From a virus: a stretch of 53,866 nucleotides of DNA. Below the pieces are notes generated by a model. It was not told the origin of the DNA. It made no database searches and worked only from the letters and a program-made list of their open reading frames with translations. The stretch covers positions 1-53,866 of IMG/VR virus record IMGVR_UViG_3300027709_000001. One strand, 5' to 3'. Below are positions 1-7,883 of the stretch, piece by piece (the first letter of the stretch is position 1; every line of letters starts with the position of its first letter). The position numbers and the translations under genes were made by a program.

Positions 1-56
1 CTCTCCCAAGCAATAGCTAAACAGGCTATCGTGTCTACCGTTTCCACCACCCCGGA
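1..56 (-). tRNA. partial tRNA gene, cut by the left window edge; anticodon reads GUU
   Basis: Read on the minus strand, a 7-nt acceptor strand (TCCGGGG) is followed by a D-arm of the form TGGTGGAAACGGTAGACAC, which is typical of class II (Leu-type) tRNAs. Next is a perfect 5-bp anticodon stem ATAGC/GCTAT closing the 7-nt loop CTGTTTA. With U33 in place, bases 34-36 are GTT (Asn). The bases that follow could start a long variable arm (CTT GGGA GAG). The T arm and 3' acceptor lie outside the window, so identity cannot be settled. The Leu-like body with an Asn-type anticodon is odd, and position 37 is a pyrimidine. Confidence 0.6.
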
Positions 57-62
57 TCGTCT

Positions 63-914
63 TTACATATTAGCTACAATACCTCTAACTTTATAATCTT
101 CAACTGCTCTTAGTAAGCGAGTTATTCCAATGCCTCCGCCTACTCTAGGTACAAAGTCGTAGCTTAAGAATTCATTTAGTTCCTTGTCTACACGTTCCTT
201 ACCAAATTGTCCATGTAATAGTTCTGCATACATACCATCACTTATAGTGTGAAACATATGACGCATCTCTTCAGGATCGCTACTGCGTTCTGCTGATCCT
301 ATAGTTTCTTGTCCAGATATAATAACATCTATCTTAGCCGCTGTTCCGTCACCGTTTTGTTTCATGTTCCAAAATGGACTAGTATAGTTTGGAAAGTTCT
401 TAATCATACAAACTCTACCTTGCCATTGTTTAGCCATAGCAGTTTCTTCTTTATGTGTTAGTTCTTCTACGCCAAATGAGTCAGCCCAGTCAACATAGTC
501 TTTAGCTACTACACTATGTTTAGGTCCAAAGCCCATATATTCTACTAGCTCCTTTTCCATGATCTCAAGCTCCGTAATTGTTCCTGGAAACTCAAATTCA
601 AACATTGGAAATATTAAATCATGTCGTCCTTCAATTGGGTTTGGTTCCTGTCTATAGGAAGTGGAGACACAAAAAAACCCCTTCGATGAGGGGCGTGTAA
701 GTAGTTCGTATTCTAGCCACATCTGGCCTGTTTGTGGTAACGGCCAAACATTGCCAGCGTAATTATAAGTGCTTACTGTGGTTGGATCTTCGCAAGCCGC
801 TAGTATGCTTAATCTGTTTTGGGTATGCACTTCATGGAAACCTTTCTCCATAAAAAAAGACCGTAAACGGCCGACAGTCTCAGTGAAGTGCTCGGGGTTA
901 ATAAGTTGGGTCAT
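63..914 (-). CDS. free-standing class II aminoacyl-tRNA synthetase-like catalytic domain (Asp/Asn/Lys subclass)
   Basis: 283 aa with the class II catalytic core of the AspRS/AsnRS/LysRS group. The motif 2 region is at about residues 86-108 (SYRQE, then FPMFEFE) and motif 3 GGGIGITR is at about 259-266, at the extreme C-terminus. There is no N-terminal OB-fold anticodon-binding domain. That size and architecture resemble the archaeal asparagine synthetase related to AsnRS (about 290 aa), so asparagine synthesis or another side reaction is as plausible as tRNA charging. The start codon shares a base with the stop of the upstream gene and has a GGAGG site. The partial tRNA with a GUU anticodon lies immediately downstream. 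Confidence 0.7.
   Translation of the reverse strand: MTQLINPEHFTETVGRLRSFFMEKGFHEVHTQNRLSILAACEDPTTVSTYNYAGNVWPLPQTGQMWLEYELLTRPSSKGFFCVSTSYRQEPNPIEGRHDLIFPMFEFEFPGTITELEIMEKELVEYMGFGPKHSVVAKDYVDWADSFGVEELTHKEETAMAKQWQGRVCMIKNFPNYTSPFWNMKQNGDGTAAKIDVIISGQETIGSAERSSDPEEMRHMFHTISDGMYAELLHGQFGKERVDKELNEFLSYDFVPRVGGGIGITRLLRAVEDYKVRGIVANM
671..693 (-). other. terminator-like hairpin inside the synthetase-like gene
   Basis: On the minus strand a 5-bp GC-rich stem (CCCCT/AGGGG, 6-nt loop) is followed directly by seven T residues, the form of an intrinsic terminator. It lies in the middle of the synthetase-like coding region (residues about 75-80). It may terminate some transcripts early or cause slippage on the T7 run, or may simply be coding sequence. 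Confidence 0.4.
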
Positions 915-1204
915 CAGTTGTTCCTCCTGTGTTTGAAAATAAATGCATCAGTCATTGAGTCATAATTAAAGTCTATTGTGTCCCAATGATTGATTTCTTT
1001 GATAGTTGATTCCCAATGCCGTTTGTACTCAGTACTCCACCCGTCCACACGAACGCTATACGTTTTAGTATCTGTTAATGCGTCGGTCATAAGTTTGACT
1101 AGTTCGACGTCTTTAAATTGTGAATTGGTGATGGTATGTGTTGGTGTTTTGAAGTTTTTAGTATTTAAGAGTTCTCTCGGCATACTAAAGTAATATTTAG
1201 CCAA
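914..1204 (-). CDS. hypothetical protein, uncertain start
   Basis: 96 aa from a TTG at 1204, or 89 aa from the ATG at 1183. Neither start has a clear ribosome-binding site. The product is a small soluble protein rich in Lys, Thr and Asp, with no family I recognise. The frame stays open upstream of 1204 for another 25 codons, back to the TAG stop of the 43-aa membrane ORF at 1280-1411, which is in the same frame. The ORF may therefore be the C-terminal part of one protein interrupted by an amber codon. Its stop overlaps the next gene by one base. Confidence 0.6.
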   Translation of the reverse strand: MAKYYFSMPRELLNTKNFKTPTHTITNSQFKDVELVKLMTDALTDTKTYSVRVDGWSTEYKRHWESTIKEINHWDTIDFNYDSMTDAFIFKHRRNN

Positions 1205-1256
1205 AGATGCAAAAAGCGGTGCCTTACTGGTTTGATTGTAATTTCGCGACCTCGTT

Positions 1257-1274
1257 CGAACAGTATCTTGTTCG
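1257..1274. other. short perfect inverted repeat
   Basis: CGAACA and TGTTCG form a 6-bp stem around a 6-nt loop. It lies just downstream (minus strand) of the amber stop at 1280-1282. There is no U-run next to it, so it is not a convincing terminator. It could matter if stop readthrough occurs here. Confidence 0.35.
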
Positions 1275-1279
1275 CCTTT

Positions 1280-1411
1280 CTACGAGAACAACTTAACCAA
1301 AATTACTACTTGTAGTCCTAATATTATTAAAGGAATAATAGTTCTAACAAGTTCCATAGTATGGTTAATGTTATCGAGCTTCTTTTCTAAATTTGTTTTA
1401 TTCTCTAACAT
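1280..1411 (-). CDS. small single-pass membrane protein (43 aa)
   Basis: A charged N-terminal half (residues 1-22, several Lys, Glu and Asn) precedes one hydrophobic helix (about 24-41, IIPLIILGLQVVILV). The ATG at 1411 sits 6 nt from a consensus sigma70 -10 box, so the mRNA would be leaderless. The ORF ends in TAG and the same frame continues into the 914-1204 gene. Function unknown. Confidence 0.6.
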   Translation of the reverse strand: MLENKTNLEKKLDNINHTMELVRTIIPLIILGLQVVILVKLFS

Positions 1412-1417
1412 AACAAT

Positions 1418-1446
1418 AGTATACAACCTTTAATGTATAAAGTCAA
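1418..1446 (-). promoter_or_regulatory. sigma70-type promoter, leaderless geometry
   Basis: On the minus strand there is TTGACT (1441-1446), a 17-bp spacer and TATACT (1418-1423), followed by 6 nt and the ATG at 1411. The expected start of transcription is on or next to the A of the ATG. Confidence 0.85.
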
Positions 1447-1460
1447 CCATTATTTTGTGT

Positions 1461-1853
1461 TTAACATTCTTTTGGACAGTTTCGCACTCCCATTGGATCG
1501 CAACAGGCTGTTTCCTCTTTGGGTTTGGGCAACATAGGATTTTCTATAGGTGTTAGTAATTGTTTACAGTATGGTATTTTCATAGGGTTCCAAGCACTGA
1601 TCTTACATTTTGTAGCTTTAAGGTATGCGAGTTCTTCCTCTTCATTCATACAAGCCTTTTCACCGTCTAGTAATCTGTACCACTGACAATCTTCACCAGT
1701 GGCGGCACTTAAGGCGTGTTCACTTATAGTCTTATTAGTCTGAGTTGCAGATATTAAATCAGCCCCATTCAATGCTACAGATAGTTGCCAGGGAATAAAG
1801 GCACATGATGTTAAGAACGTGAAAACCACGCTTATGAAAAGTATTCTATTCAA
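1461..1853 (-). CDS. putative lipoprotein
   Basis: 130 aa. A short basic N-terminus and hydrophobic stretch end in the lipobox LTSC (Cys17), giving a predicted signal peptidase II site. The mature part is Cys-rich, including a CC pair and a C-terminal CPKEC, which suggests disulfides in the periplasm. No family recognised. A phage-encoded envelope lipoprotein could act in superinfection exclusion or envelope modification, but that is inference. Confidence 0.75.
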   Translation of the reverse strand: MNRILFISVVFTFLTSCAFIPWQLSVALNGADLISATQTNKTISEHALSAATGEDCQWYRLLDGEKACMNEEEELAYLKATKCKISAWNPMKIPYCKQLLTPIENPMLPKPKEETACCDPMGVRNCPKEC

Positions 1854-1875
1854 TATATTCCCAATCAGATATTAT

Positions 1876-2355
1876 TTATCTGCGGGTAATAAGGCCTTCC
1901 CATTGAGCTTCATTTGAAACTGAAAACATCATCATGTAAAACGGATCTACGCCTAAGTTAATAGAGGCGTATGGAGCATTATGCTCAAACTCAAATAAGT
2001 CACCTTTATTATAAGGAGCAATCATTTGATCTTCGTATATAAAAATATGCCCTAATTGGTAAATTGTTAAAGGCATCCATAAACGTCTTGTTGTTTCTGA
2101 TAATGTTACTACAGGAAATCCTTTCCCCGGTAATAGTTTCTTAAACCACCATTGCCACTCGTGGGTACCAAAATCCATTGGTGGTGCAATATTAAAATCA
2201 GTATTATGACGATCAAACAATTCCCAGGTTAATCCACTGAAAGGAATGTTTGCTTTTGATTGATTTGGATCTTCTTGCCGGTGGCCGTCGTTTTTTGCGA
2301 GATAGTCGATCCAGCTTTGGCTAATCCAATTTTCAAAGTTGCCAATGCATCTCAT
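1876..2355 (-). CDS. hypothetical protein, possible cupin/oxygenase fold
   Basis: 159 aa, aromatic-rich. The C-terminal half (GHIFIYEDQ, then KGDLFEFEHNAPYASINLG) has the alternating strands and the Gly-Asp turn typical of double-stranded beta-helix proteins. The N-terminal half is not recognisable. The usual HxD iron motif is not clear, so a non-catalytic or divergent member is possible. It lies 7 nt downstream of the SGNH hydrolase stop, so the two are probably co-transcribed. Confidence 0.6.
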   Translation of the reverse strand: MRCIGNFENWISQSWIDYLAKNDGHRQEDPNQSKANIPFSGLTWELFDRHNTDFNIAPPMDFGTHEWQWWFKKLLPGKGFPVVTLSETTRRLWMPLTIYQLGHIFIYEDQMIAPYNKGDLFEFEHNAPYASINLGVDPFYMMMFSVSNEAQWEGLITRR

Positions 2356-2362
2356 AGTACTA

Positions 2363-3145
2363 TTACTTATCTAACCAACCAGGCGACTTACTAGTTCTAT
2401 TGGATTTCTTGCTTAATTGTTTAGCTTGTATAATTAACATTGGTCCAAGTTGCTTATGAGTATATCGATCAGTTGCTTTTAAAATCGATCTTTTAAATCC
2501 TACAGCTAGATCTAATGGCTCTTTAGTAAGTAAACTTTTTACACACTTGTCAGCTAGTATTTCGTGATTGTCTTTACATAAATGATTATAGCGAGTATCA
2601 ATACCTTGAGAATACCAATCCCAATAACAATCATTCATAAACTCTGCAGATGATACTGAGCTACTTAAATCACCTACTACTTCAATTAATCCTGTATAGT
2701 CGATATTCAACGGAAACCCAGGTATTACTAAAAGATCAAAGCCTGCGTTTTGTTGGATTTGTTTAATCCAAGCAACCTGATGTTCGAAGCGAAATAAATC
2801 TATGTCATCTCGTTGAATATTTAATACATAGTTTTTTATAGAAGCCGCTTCTTCTTTTGTAATTAGCTCGTCTAAGTTAGCAACTGAGTAATTACTATAC
2901 TCAGGATATTTTTCTATTAACCAACTTCTATTAGGAGCCGTTAGAATAACAACTACAACATCATCCTTTGTAATATTAACTAATTGTTTGCGTAATTGTA
3001 AAAGTATCCAGTCATTAGCAACACCAACAGATGATGCATTATATAAACTATCAACCTTTAATTTCGTTCCTAGTGCTCGAGTCCAAGACCATTCTTCGTC
3101 AAAGTTTTGTGAAAAGCTGTCCCCGAATATAAACAGTTTACGCAT
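2363..3145 (-). CDS. SGNH/GDSL-family hydrolase-like protein
   Basis: 260 aa. The N-terminal block I reads FIFGDSFSQ (nucleophile Ser at about residue 11). There is an Asn-containing block near residues 36-45, and a C-terminal block of the form NHLCKDNH supplies candidate Asp and His. These are the hallmarks of SGNH esterases/deacetylases, which in phages may trim acyl groups from surface glycans. The gene starts just downstream of the helicase gene with a GGAGATGGG site. A second, shorter SGNH protein is encoded at 10099-10758. Confidence 0.7.
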   Translation of the reverse strand: MRKLFIFGDSFSQNFDEEWSWTRALGTKLKVDSLYNASSVGVANDWILLQLRKQLVNITKDDVVVVILTAPNRSWLIEKYPEYSNYSVANLDELITKEEAASIKNYVLNIQRDDIDLFRFEHQVAWIKQIQQNAGFDLLVIPGFPLNIDYTGLIEVVGDLSSSVSSAEFMNDCYWDWYSQGIDTRYNHLCKDNHEILADKCVKSLLTKEPLDLAVGFKRSILKATDRYTHKQLGPMLIIQAKQLSKKSNRTSKSPGWLDK

Positions 3146-3153
3146 CCCATCTC

Positions 3154-4572
3154 CTAATCTGTATTAAGATTATTTAAAAATTGTCTTAACTTTGTTGAGT
3201 CTGTTTCTGCATGAACCTTAGGTACAGGCCTACCTTCATCTGGTTCTTTTATAGGTTTATCTTCTGTTACTGTACTTGTTTTCTTTAGTCCTGTTAATAT
3301 AGGAGATGTAGCAATATTAGATTGATACGCTTCGTCTTCGTCTAAATCTGAAATACGTAAACTATCAATATCAAATTCTAAATCAATTTTACTTCCTATA
3401 CCACTTGATGATCTAGTCTTCATTAACTGTATTTGATAACGTCCACGCTCACGCATAGCTCTACTTGTAAAGATACCTATAACATTATCTGCTGTTTGAA
3501 TCTTACTTAATCCACCTGCAATATGTGAGTGATCAAATTCTATTTCTTCAACACTTTGTCTGTTTAACTGTGATGCTGTTACAAAGATAATGCCTAATTC
3601 CATTGATAAATTTCTTAGTTCTTCTGATACAAATTTATCTTTAACATATAAATCACTAGGTGATACTTTTTTACTTAACGGCATTAATAAGTCTAAATAA
3701 TCTACCAGCAATACATCTATTCTACGCCCTGTTTTAATTTCATATTCTTTAACAAAACTTCTAATATCATTTGTATTTTTACCACTTGGCATATACTTAA
3801 TTTGAAATGCTCCAGCCTTCTTACCAACTAGTCTAACTTTCATTTCAACACCATCTAAGTCTTTAAATATTTCACGAGTTGGTACTTCAGTTAACATACT
3901 ATCAATACGCATAGCAACTAACTGTTCAGAAAGTTCTAATGTTAAGTATACAACATTAAGTCCTTTTAGTACCCAGTTGACACCTAAGTTAGCTAAGAAC
4001 ACAGATTTACCTGCACCTGATCCACCTGCAAATATATTAAGTTCGCCACTATTAAAACCACCAAATAGTTTTCTATCTAATGATTCCCATCCTGTGCTTA
4101 CTTGTCCGTTATTATTTTTTAAAGCTAATAATCTTTGTTTAGGTTCTTTAAAATAATCAGTTCCAAGATCTTTTTGTAAACCTATTTGTACTGCTTGTTT
4201 TACTAAATCTTCTACAGGTCCATAGTCACCTTTTTCTAATAAGTCAGCACTTTCAAGAATTGCTTTTTCTAAACTTTTATGTCTACAAAAAGTTTCAAAG
4301 TCAGTTAATAACCAATCATAGTGTTGTTCATTTAAGTCTTTAGATACTTCTAATTTTATATCACAAGAACTGTTTATAATTTCTTGTGTAGGAAGTGTAT
4401 TATGTTTACTAACAAAGTCTTGTAAGAATTGTGCAGTTGGTTGTAATTGACGATCAAATAAAGATGGATCAAATATACCTTGACAACGCACAAAAGTTTG
4501 TGCATCGCTTAACATTACTTCTAAATAAGTTTTTTGTATATTGTATCCGTAGTCTATATTTTGTTTAGTCAT
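3154..4572 (-). CDS. 41: replicative DNA helicase, T4 gp41/DnaB-like
   Basis: 472 aa. The N-terminal part (about 1-150) is the helical DnaB-type domain. The C-terminal RecA-like motor carries Walker A GGSGAGKS (about residues 183-190) and Walker B VLLVDYLDLL. It would unwind the replication fork 5'->3' and partner the primase at 7871-8854. The C-terminal 60 residues are charged and low in complexity. The gene has its own promoter embedded in the end of the upstream carbamoyltransferase gene, and TAATG overlaps the two genes. Confidence 0.93.
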   Translation of the reverse strand: MTKQNIDYGYNIQKTYLEVMLSDAQTFVRCQGIFDPSLFDRQLQPTAQFLQDFVSKHNTLPTQEIINSSCDIKLEVSKDLNEQHYDWLLTDFETFCRHKSLEKAILESADLLEKGDYGPVEDLVKQAVQIGLQKDLGTDYFKEPKQRLLALKNNNGQVSTGWESLDRKLFGGFNSGELNIFAGGSGAGKSVFLANLGVNWVLKGLNVVYLTLELSEQLVAMRIDSMLTEVPTREIFKDLDGVEMKVRLVGKKAGAFQIKYMPSGKNTNDIRSFVKEYEIKTGRRIDVLLVDYLDLLMPLSKKVSPSDLYVKDKFVSEELRNLSMELGIIFVTASQLNRQSVEEIEFDHSHIAGGLSKIQTADNVIGIFTSRAMRERGRYQIQLMKTRSSSGIGSKIDLEFDIDSLRISDLDEDEAYQSNIATSPILTGLKKTSTVTEDKPIKEPDEGRPVPKVHAETDSTKLRQFLNNLNTD

Positions 4573-5558
4573 TAGTTGTTATTATACCATATTTTAGGAT
4601 CAAAGTCAATATGTTGTTTGTTCATTGCTAGGACTCCGCCAATACATGAACCCGGATCCCCTGGGTTAGGTGGTACCCAAATATTATCCCACTCGCCTCT
4701 TATTACGTCCACTGCTTGTCTATTTAATGCACACCCGCCTGTAATAATAAGATTCCGGCTTGGTAAGTGTTTTGAACACCATTTACTATTTGATTGCATT
4801 ATTAATTGAAAAACAAATTGAGTTGCATTAGCAAGTCTTGCCATATCCATATCTGATTTTAATTCAGGCTTATACCAATCACAACCTTTATGCATATTAA
4901 TTTTAAAGTCTACACCTGGCACATCTCCATTTAGTTTAGGCTTAAGAAAAGTTTCTGTTACATCATTTATTAATTCTAAATTTTCAGAAGTAGCAATAGG
5001 TTCACCTAAAGGCGCAACTTTATATTCGTCTCTGTTTGCTTTAAAGCCAAGACGTTGTGTCATTGCTGAATAAAATAACCCAACACTATGTGGATAACTT
5101 TGTGAATAAATCTTTGAAAGATGGTCTGTACCACGCCATATAGTAAGACATTCAAACTCACCAATGCTGTCTAAAACTAATATAGTTGCATCTTCAAACC
5201 CGCTAGTGTACCATCCGTATGCGGCATGGCTATGATGATGTTTAGCATAGTGAATGGGACAAGTAATATCCCATTGTTTTAAATATTTTGTAATATTATT
5301 TTCAGCAAAGTTATGCCAACCTTGGCCTGCCCATACTTGTCTACAACTTTTAAGCCAGGGAATTTCGTACCATATAACTTTGTCTGGCATTCGCCAACCG
5401 CCGGCTTCTTTGGCGGCGTTAACAAGTTCAGGATTTAAATGGGGATCGTTGTCTACTTTCGAAAAGTCTTTAGCTAACGCGGCCCATAAAAGTTTTTCTC
5501 CTTCAAAAACTGCTATGCTGGCATCATGACTGTTTCCAACGATTCCCCAAGTTATCAC
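4572..5558 (-). CDS. NodU/CmcH-family carbamoyltransferase, short form
   Basis: 328 aa. The N-terminal [16 protein letters not shown] is the actin-like fold start of this family. HHHSHAAYG (about residues 107-115) holds the metal-binding histidines. GGCALN and [12 protein letters not shown] near the C-terminus are family motifs. Family enzymes move a carbamoyl group from carbamoyl phosphate to sugar or antibiotic hydroxyls. Full-length members are about 550 aa, so the usual C-terminal domain is missing. The start codon is GTG with a GAGGAG site lying in the end of clpP. Sugar decoration of a glycan is the most likely role. Confidence 0.82.
   Translation of the reverse strand: MITWGIVGNSHDASIAVFEGEKLLWAALAKDFSKVDNDPHLNPELVNAAKEAGGWRMPDKVIWYEIPWLKSCRQVWAGQGWHNFAENNITKYLKQWDITCPIHYAKHHHSHAAYGWYTSGFEDATILVLDSIGEFECLTIWRGTDHLSKIYSQSYPHSVGLFYSAMTQRLGFKANRDEYKVAPLGEPIATSENLELINDVTETFLKPKLNGDVPGVDFKINMHKGCDWYKPELKSDMDMARLANATQFVFQLIMQSNSKWCSKHLPSRNLIITGGCALNRQAVDVIRGEWDNIWVPPNPGDPGSCIGGVLAMNKQHIDFDPKIWYNNN
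4581..4609 (-). promoter_or_regulatory. sigma70-type promoter for the helicase gene
   Basis: TTGACT (4604-4609), a 17-bp spacer and TATAAT (4581-4586) on the minus strand, 8 nt before the ATG at 4572. The promoter lies wholly inside the last codons of the upstream gene and doubles as its C-terminal coding sequence. The predicted leader is 0-2 nt. Confidence 0.85.
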
Positions 5559-6142
5559 TTACGGTGCTCCTCAATTTTGTCCACAAGACCAAATTCAATT
5601 GCCTCCTCTGCAGTCATAAAGTTATCACGTTCCATTGCGTCTGTAATAGTGTCGAGTTTTTGTCCTGTATGTTTAGCATACAAGTTATTCAATCTGTTTT
5701 TTGTTTCCATCATATCTTTAACATGGATTTCCATATCAGTAGCTTGGCCTTTAAAGCCACCTGATGGTTGGTGTATCATTATTTTACTATTAGGTAAAGC
5801 AACACGTTTTCCTTTTGCTCCAGCCATTAATAACATAGACCCGGCTGATGCCGCCATGCCAACACAAACAGTTGATACGTCAGGTTTAATATATTGCATT
5901 GTATCATAAATTGCTAATCCAGAGTGAACGTATCCACCAGGCGATTGTATGTACATAAAAATATCTTTATCCTTACTAGCTGATTCTAAATATAGTAGTT
6001 GGGCACATACTGAAGCCGCCATGTCTTCTGCTATTGGGCCTGTTAAAAATATGATTCTATCTTTTAATAGTCTACTATAAATGTCATAAGCTCTTTCGCC
6101 TTTAGACGTTTTGTCAACTACCATTGGTATTAAATTTGACAT
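5555..6142 (-). CDS. clpP: ClpP serine protease
   Basis: 195 aa, the normal length for mature ClpP. The catalytic triad is visible: Ser99 in GMAASAGS, His124 in MIHQP, and an Asp near residue 173. The head-domain handle helix region (about 130-160) is present. ClpP forms a tetradecameric chamber fed by ClpX or ClpA. No Clp ATPase is encoded here, so it would have to use host unfoldases. It may replace or reprogram host proteolysis, or serve in virion maturation; the sequence does not decide. GGAGAA site 5 nt before the ATG. Confidence 0.92.
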   Translation of the reverse strand: MSNLIPMVVDKTSKGERAYDIYSRLLKDRIIFLTGPIAEDMAASVCAQLLYLESASKDKDIFMYIQSPGGYVHSGLAIYDTMQYIKPDVSTVCVGMAASAGSMLLMAGAKGKRVALPNSKIMIHQPSGGFKGQATDMEIHVKDMMETKNRLNNLYAKHTGQKLDTITDAMERDNFMTAEEAIEFGLVDKIEEHRK

Positions 6143-6151
6143 TTGTTCTCC

Positions 6152-6496
6152 TTAATCATAACCTCTTCCGTGTTCATCATACCATGAATCCATACCTGGG
6201 TTCATGTTTGAGCAATCTATACGTACCTTTAATTCAACACGTTGTGGTTGCTCGAATTCTTTTTCTATATCTAATTTAGCATTACAGCCATCACAAATAA
6301 TAGGTTCTTTCCACGTCATTATCTTTGCAATTTCAAGTGGAATATTAATTGCTTGAAAATAATTTCCGTCAGCGTTCGGATGACTAATTGGAAATTCAAC
6401 TCTTTGTTGACATCTAGGACAGTATATCATTACAAAATCTTTTTGATTCATTTTGTCATACATATCTGCTGGGTCAATAAAATGTCCTTCTAACAT
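6152..6496 (-). CDS. zinc-ribbon-like hypothetical protein
   Basis: 114 aa with two CxxC knuckles (CPRC at about residues 26-29 and CDGC at about 69-72) separated by about 40 residues, the layout of a treble-clef or ribbon Zn site. The rest is not recognisable. It lies between an oxygenase gene and clpP with 9-nt gaps and is surely co-transcribed. One of at least eight small Cys-knuckle proteins in this window. Confidence 0.75.
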   Translation of the reverse strand: MLEGHFIDPADMYDKMNQKDFVMIYCPRCQQRVEFPISHPNADGNYFQAINIPLEIAKIMTWKEPIICDGCNAKLDIEKEFEQPQRVELKVRIDCSNMNPGMDSWYDEHGRGYD

Positions 6497-6505
6497 AGTA
6501 TCCTC

Positions 6506-7231
6506 CTAAGGATTAGGGTTTCCTGCTATTGGTATAGGGTTACTTGACTGAATGTTACCTATATTAAAACTCATACTAGTTCTTGTTACATCACTTTGAA
6601 ACGGCCATACACAATGCTTTAACTGTGCATGGAATAATAATATGTCACCTGTTTTAGGAATAATTTTATGTGTTCCATTTGATCCTAATGAGTCTGAACC
6701 AAACACAAATTCAATTTGTCCTGCACACGCCATATTACTTTTACTGTTTTTACCCTCCTCTGCAATACACTCAGGTACGTCTATATATAATACAGAACTC
6801 ATTAAGCCACCATGAGCATGAGTAGGATTAAACTCATTAGCTTTTTGGTAATTGAGCCACGGTTCAACGTTGAATTCGAATCTAAATTCTTCCTCCTCTG
6901 TGGAAGTATCTTGCTCATACTCATCCTTGTTAAGTAAATGTGAAGCATAACGTCGTCTGTCCCAGTCGACAAAGTTTTTTAAATGCGGAGTAAGTTCTTC
7001 TCTAAATATTTCTTTAACTGCTGACCCTGTGGCCCAAAGAACTTCCTTATCAATATTACCGGCAAGTTTGGTAGTAAAGTCTTCACCATCTCTGTAACTA
7101 TCCTCAGCAATTTGTTTAAGACAGTCCATCATATTTTCATTCATTGTTGAGTGATATATAGATGGCCCAAACGGTCTTATAATATTAAATCCTCCGGCTT
7201 GTATACCATCATGTACTACATCATTTTTCAT
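6506..7231 (-). CDS. 2-oxoglutarate/Fe(II)-dependent oxygenase-like protein
   Basis: 241 aa. The jelly-roll core is in the C-terminal half: THAHGGLMSSVLYI (candidate iron His pair), GDILLFHAQLKHCVWPF (distal His) and RTSMSFNIG (the Arg that binds 2-oxoglutarate). This matches the phage family of putative 2OG-Fe(II) oxygenases also seen at 52457-53086. The substrate is unknown; amino-acid side chains, lipids and modified bases are all possible. Confidence 0.8.
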   Translation of the reverse strand: MKNDVVHDGIQAGGFNIIRPFGPSIYHSTMNENMMDCLKQIAEDSYRDGEDFTTKLAGNIDKEVLWATGSAVKEIFREELTPHLKNFVDWDRRRYASHLLNKDEYEQDTSTEEEEFRFEFNVEPWLNYQKANEFNPTHAHGGLMSSVLYIDVPECIAEEGKNSKSNMACAGQIEFVFGSDSLGSNGTHKIIPKTGDILLFHAQLKHCVWPFQSDVTRTSMSFNIGNIQSSNPIPIAGNPNP

Positions 7232-7243
7232 AGCTTCTCCATA

Positions 7244-7477
7244 TTAGTTCAGAGTAGGTTTCTTAAATGGTGAGACTTCTGTTCTAGTATCTAAAATAGT
7301 TTCAACCATTCTATTAAATTCATCTTCTCTAAGTGCAGTTTTATAGATACGCATGGCTTGTGCCATCATAACTCCTGCAACTTCTAAGGGAGTATGTCCA
7401 TCATTTACGCATAGCTTTTCTACTAGTTTCTCAACTGTTCTGTATGCAACTTCTAACTCTGAATCTTTATCTAACAT
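7244..7477 (-). CDS. small conserved-looking phage protein
   Basis: 77 aa, predicted all-helical and acidic in its first half. No family recognised. It begins after a GGTAAAAG leader and stops 12 nt before the oxygenase gene, so it belongs to the same transcription unit. Confidence 0.6.
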   Translation of the reverse strand: MLDKDSELEVAYRTVEKLVEKLCVNDGHTPLEVAGVMMAQAMRIYKTALREDEFNRMVETILDTRTEVSPFKKPTLN

Positions 7478-7487
7478 CTTTTACCTT

Positions 7488-7643
7488 TCAATCAGTTGTG
7501 CTTTCTGGTTTAGGAGGTTTCCTCCATACATTATCTTTTAGTCTGGAAGGTAAATTACTTGTGTTCTTTCGTTTTGGAATTTTCCAGACTGATGGTTCCT
7601 TCTGTTTGAATCCTGCGGGTTTTCTATATCCACTTTTAGCCAT
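7488..7643 (-). CDS. small basic protein (51 aa)
   Basis: The ATG at 7643 (MAKSGYRKPAGF) is preferred over the upstream in-frame start because a strong AGGAGGG site lies just before it, inside the previous small gene. It is rich in Lys, Arg, Pro and Trp with no hydrophobic core, so it may be a nucleic-acid or protein-binding peptide. Function unknown. Confidence 0.6.
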   Translation of the reverse strand: MAKSGYRKPAGFKQKEPSVWKIPKRKNTSNLPSRLKDNVWRKPPKPESTTD

Positions 7644-7645
7644 TA

Positions 7646-7747
7646 TTATTTCCCTCCTAAAGAAACAGCAGTTAATATTTCTGCTACCCAATATCCTACG
7701 AAAACAATTGCTCCTAGAACTAATATTATTTTAACACATTTACTCAT
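7646..7747 (-). CDS. small membrane protein (33 aa)
   Basis: ATG at 7747 after AGGAGATGTAGT. The peptide MSKCVKIILVLGAIVFVGYW starts a single hydrophobic helix that continues to about residue 28, followed by a polar end. The stop lies 2 nt before the next ATG, and the next gene's ribosome site is inside this ORF. Probably an inner-membrane micro-protein of unknown function. Confidence 0.6.
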   Translation of the reverse strand: MSKCVKIILVLGAIVFVGYWVAEILTAVSLGGK

Positions 7748-7760
7748 ACTACATCTCCTT

Positions 7761-7883
7761 TTATTTGTATATAAATGGATCTTTAGCTTGTAGTTCTTTA
7801 AGACGCTTTTTAAATCTACGTCTTTCTTTCCACTTATAATACGGGGAACAAATTTTGTCCCATAGGTTCTTTAACCAAACCAT
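7761..7883 (-). CDS. small basic protein (40 aa)
   Basis: ATG at 7883 overlaps the 3' end of the primase gene by 13 nt and has an AAGGAG site inside it. The sequence begins MVWLKNLWDKICSPYYKW and continues as a Lys/Arg-rich helix, so it looks like a peripheral membrane or nucleic-acid-binding peptide. Confidence 0.6.
   Translation of the reverse strand: MVWLKNLWDKICSPYYKWKERRRFKKRLKELQAKDPFIYK

Noticed and set aside
5526-5909. 127-aa plus-strand ORF opposite clpP
   Set aside because: It is an antisense shadow of clpP with no ribosome site and no family features.
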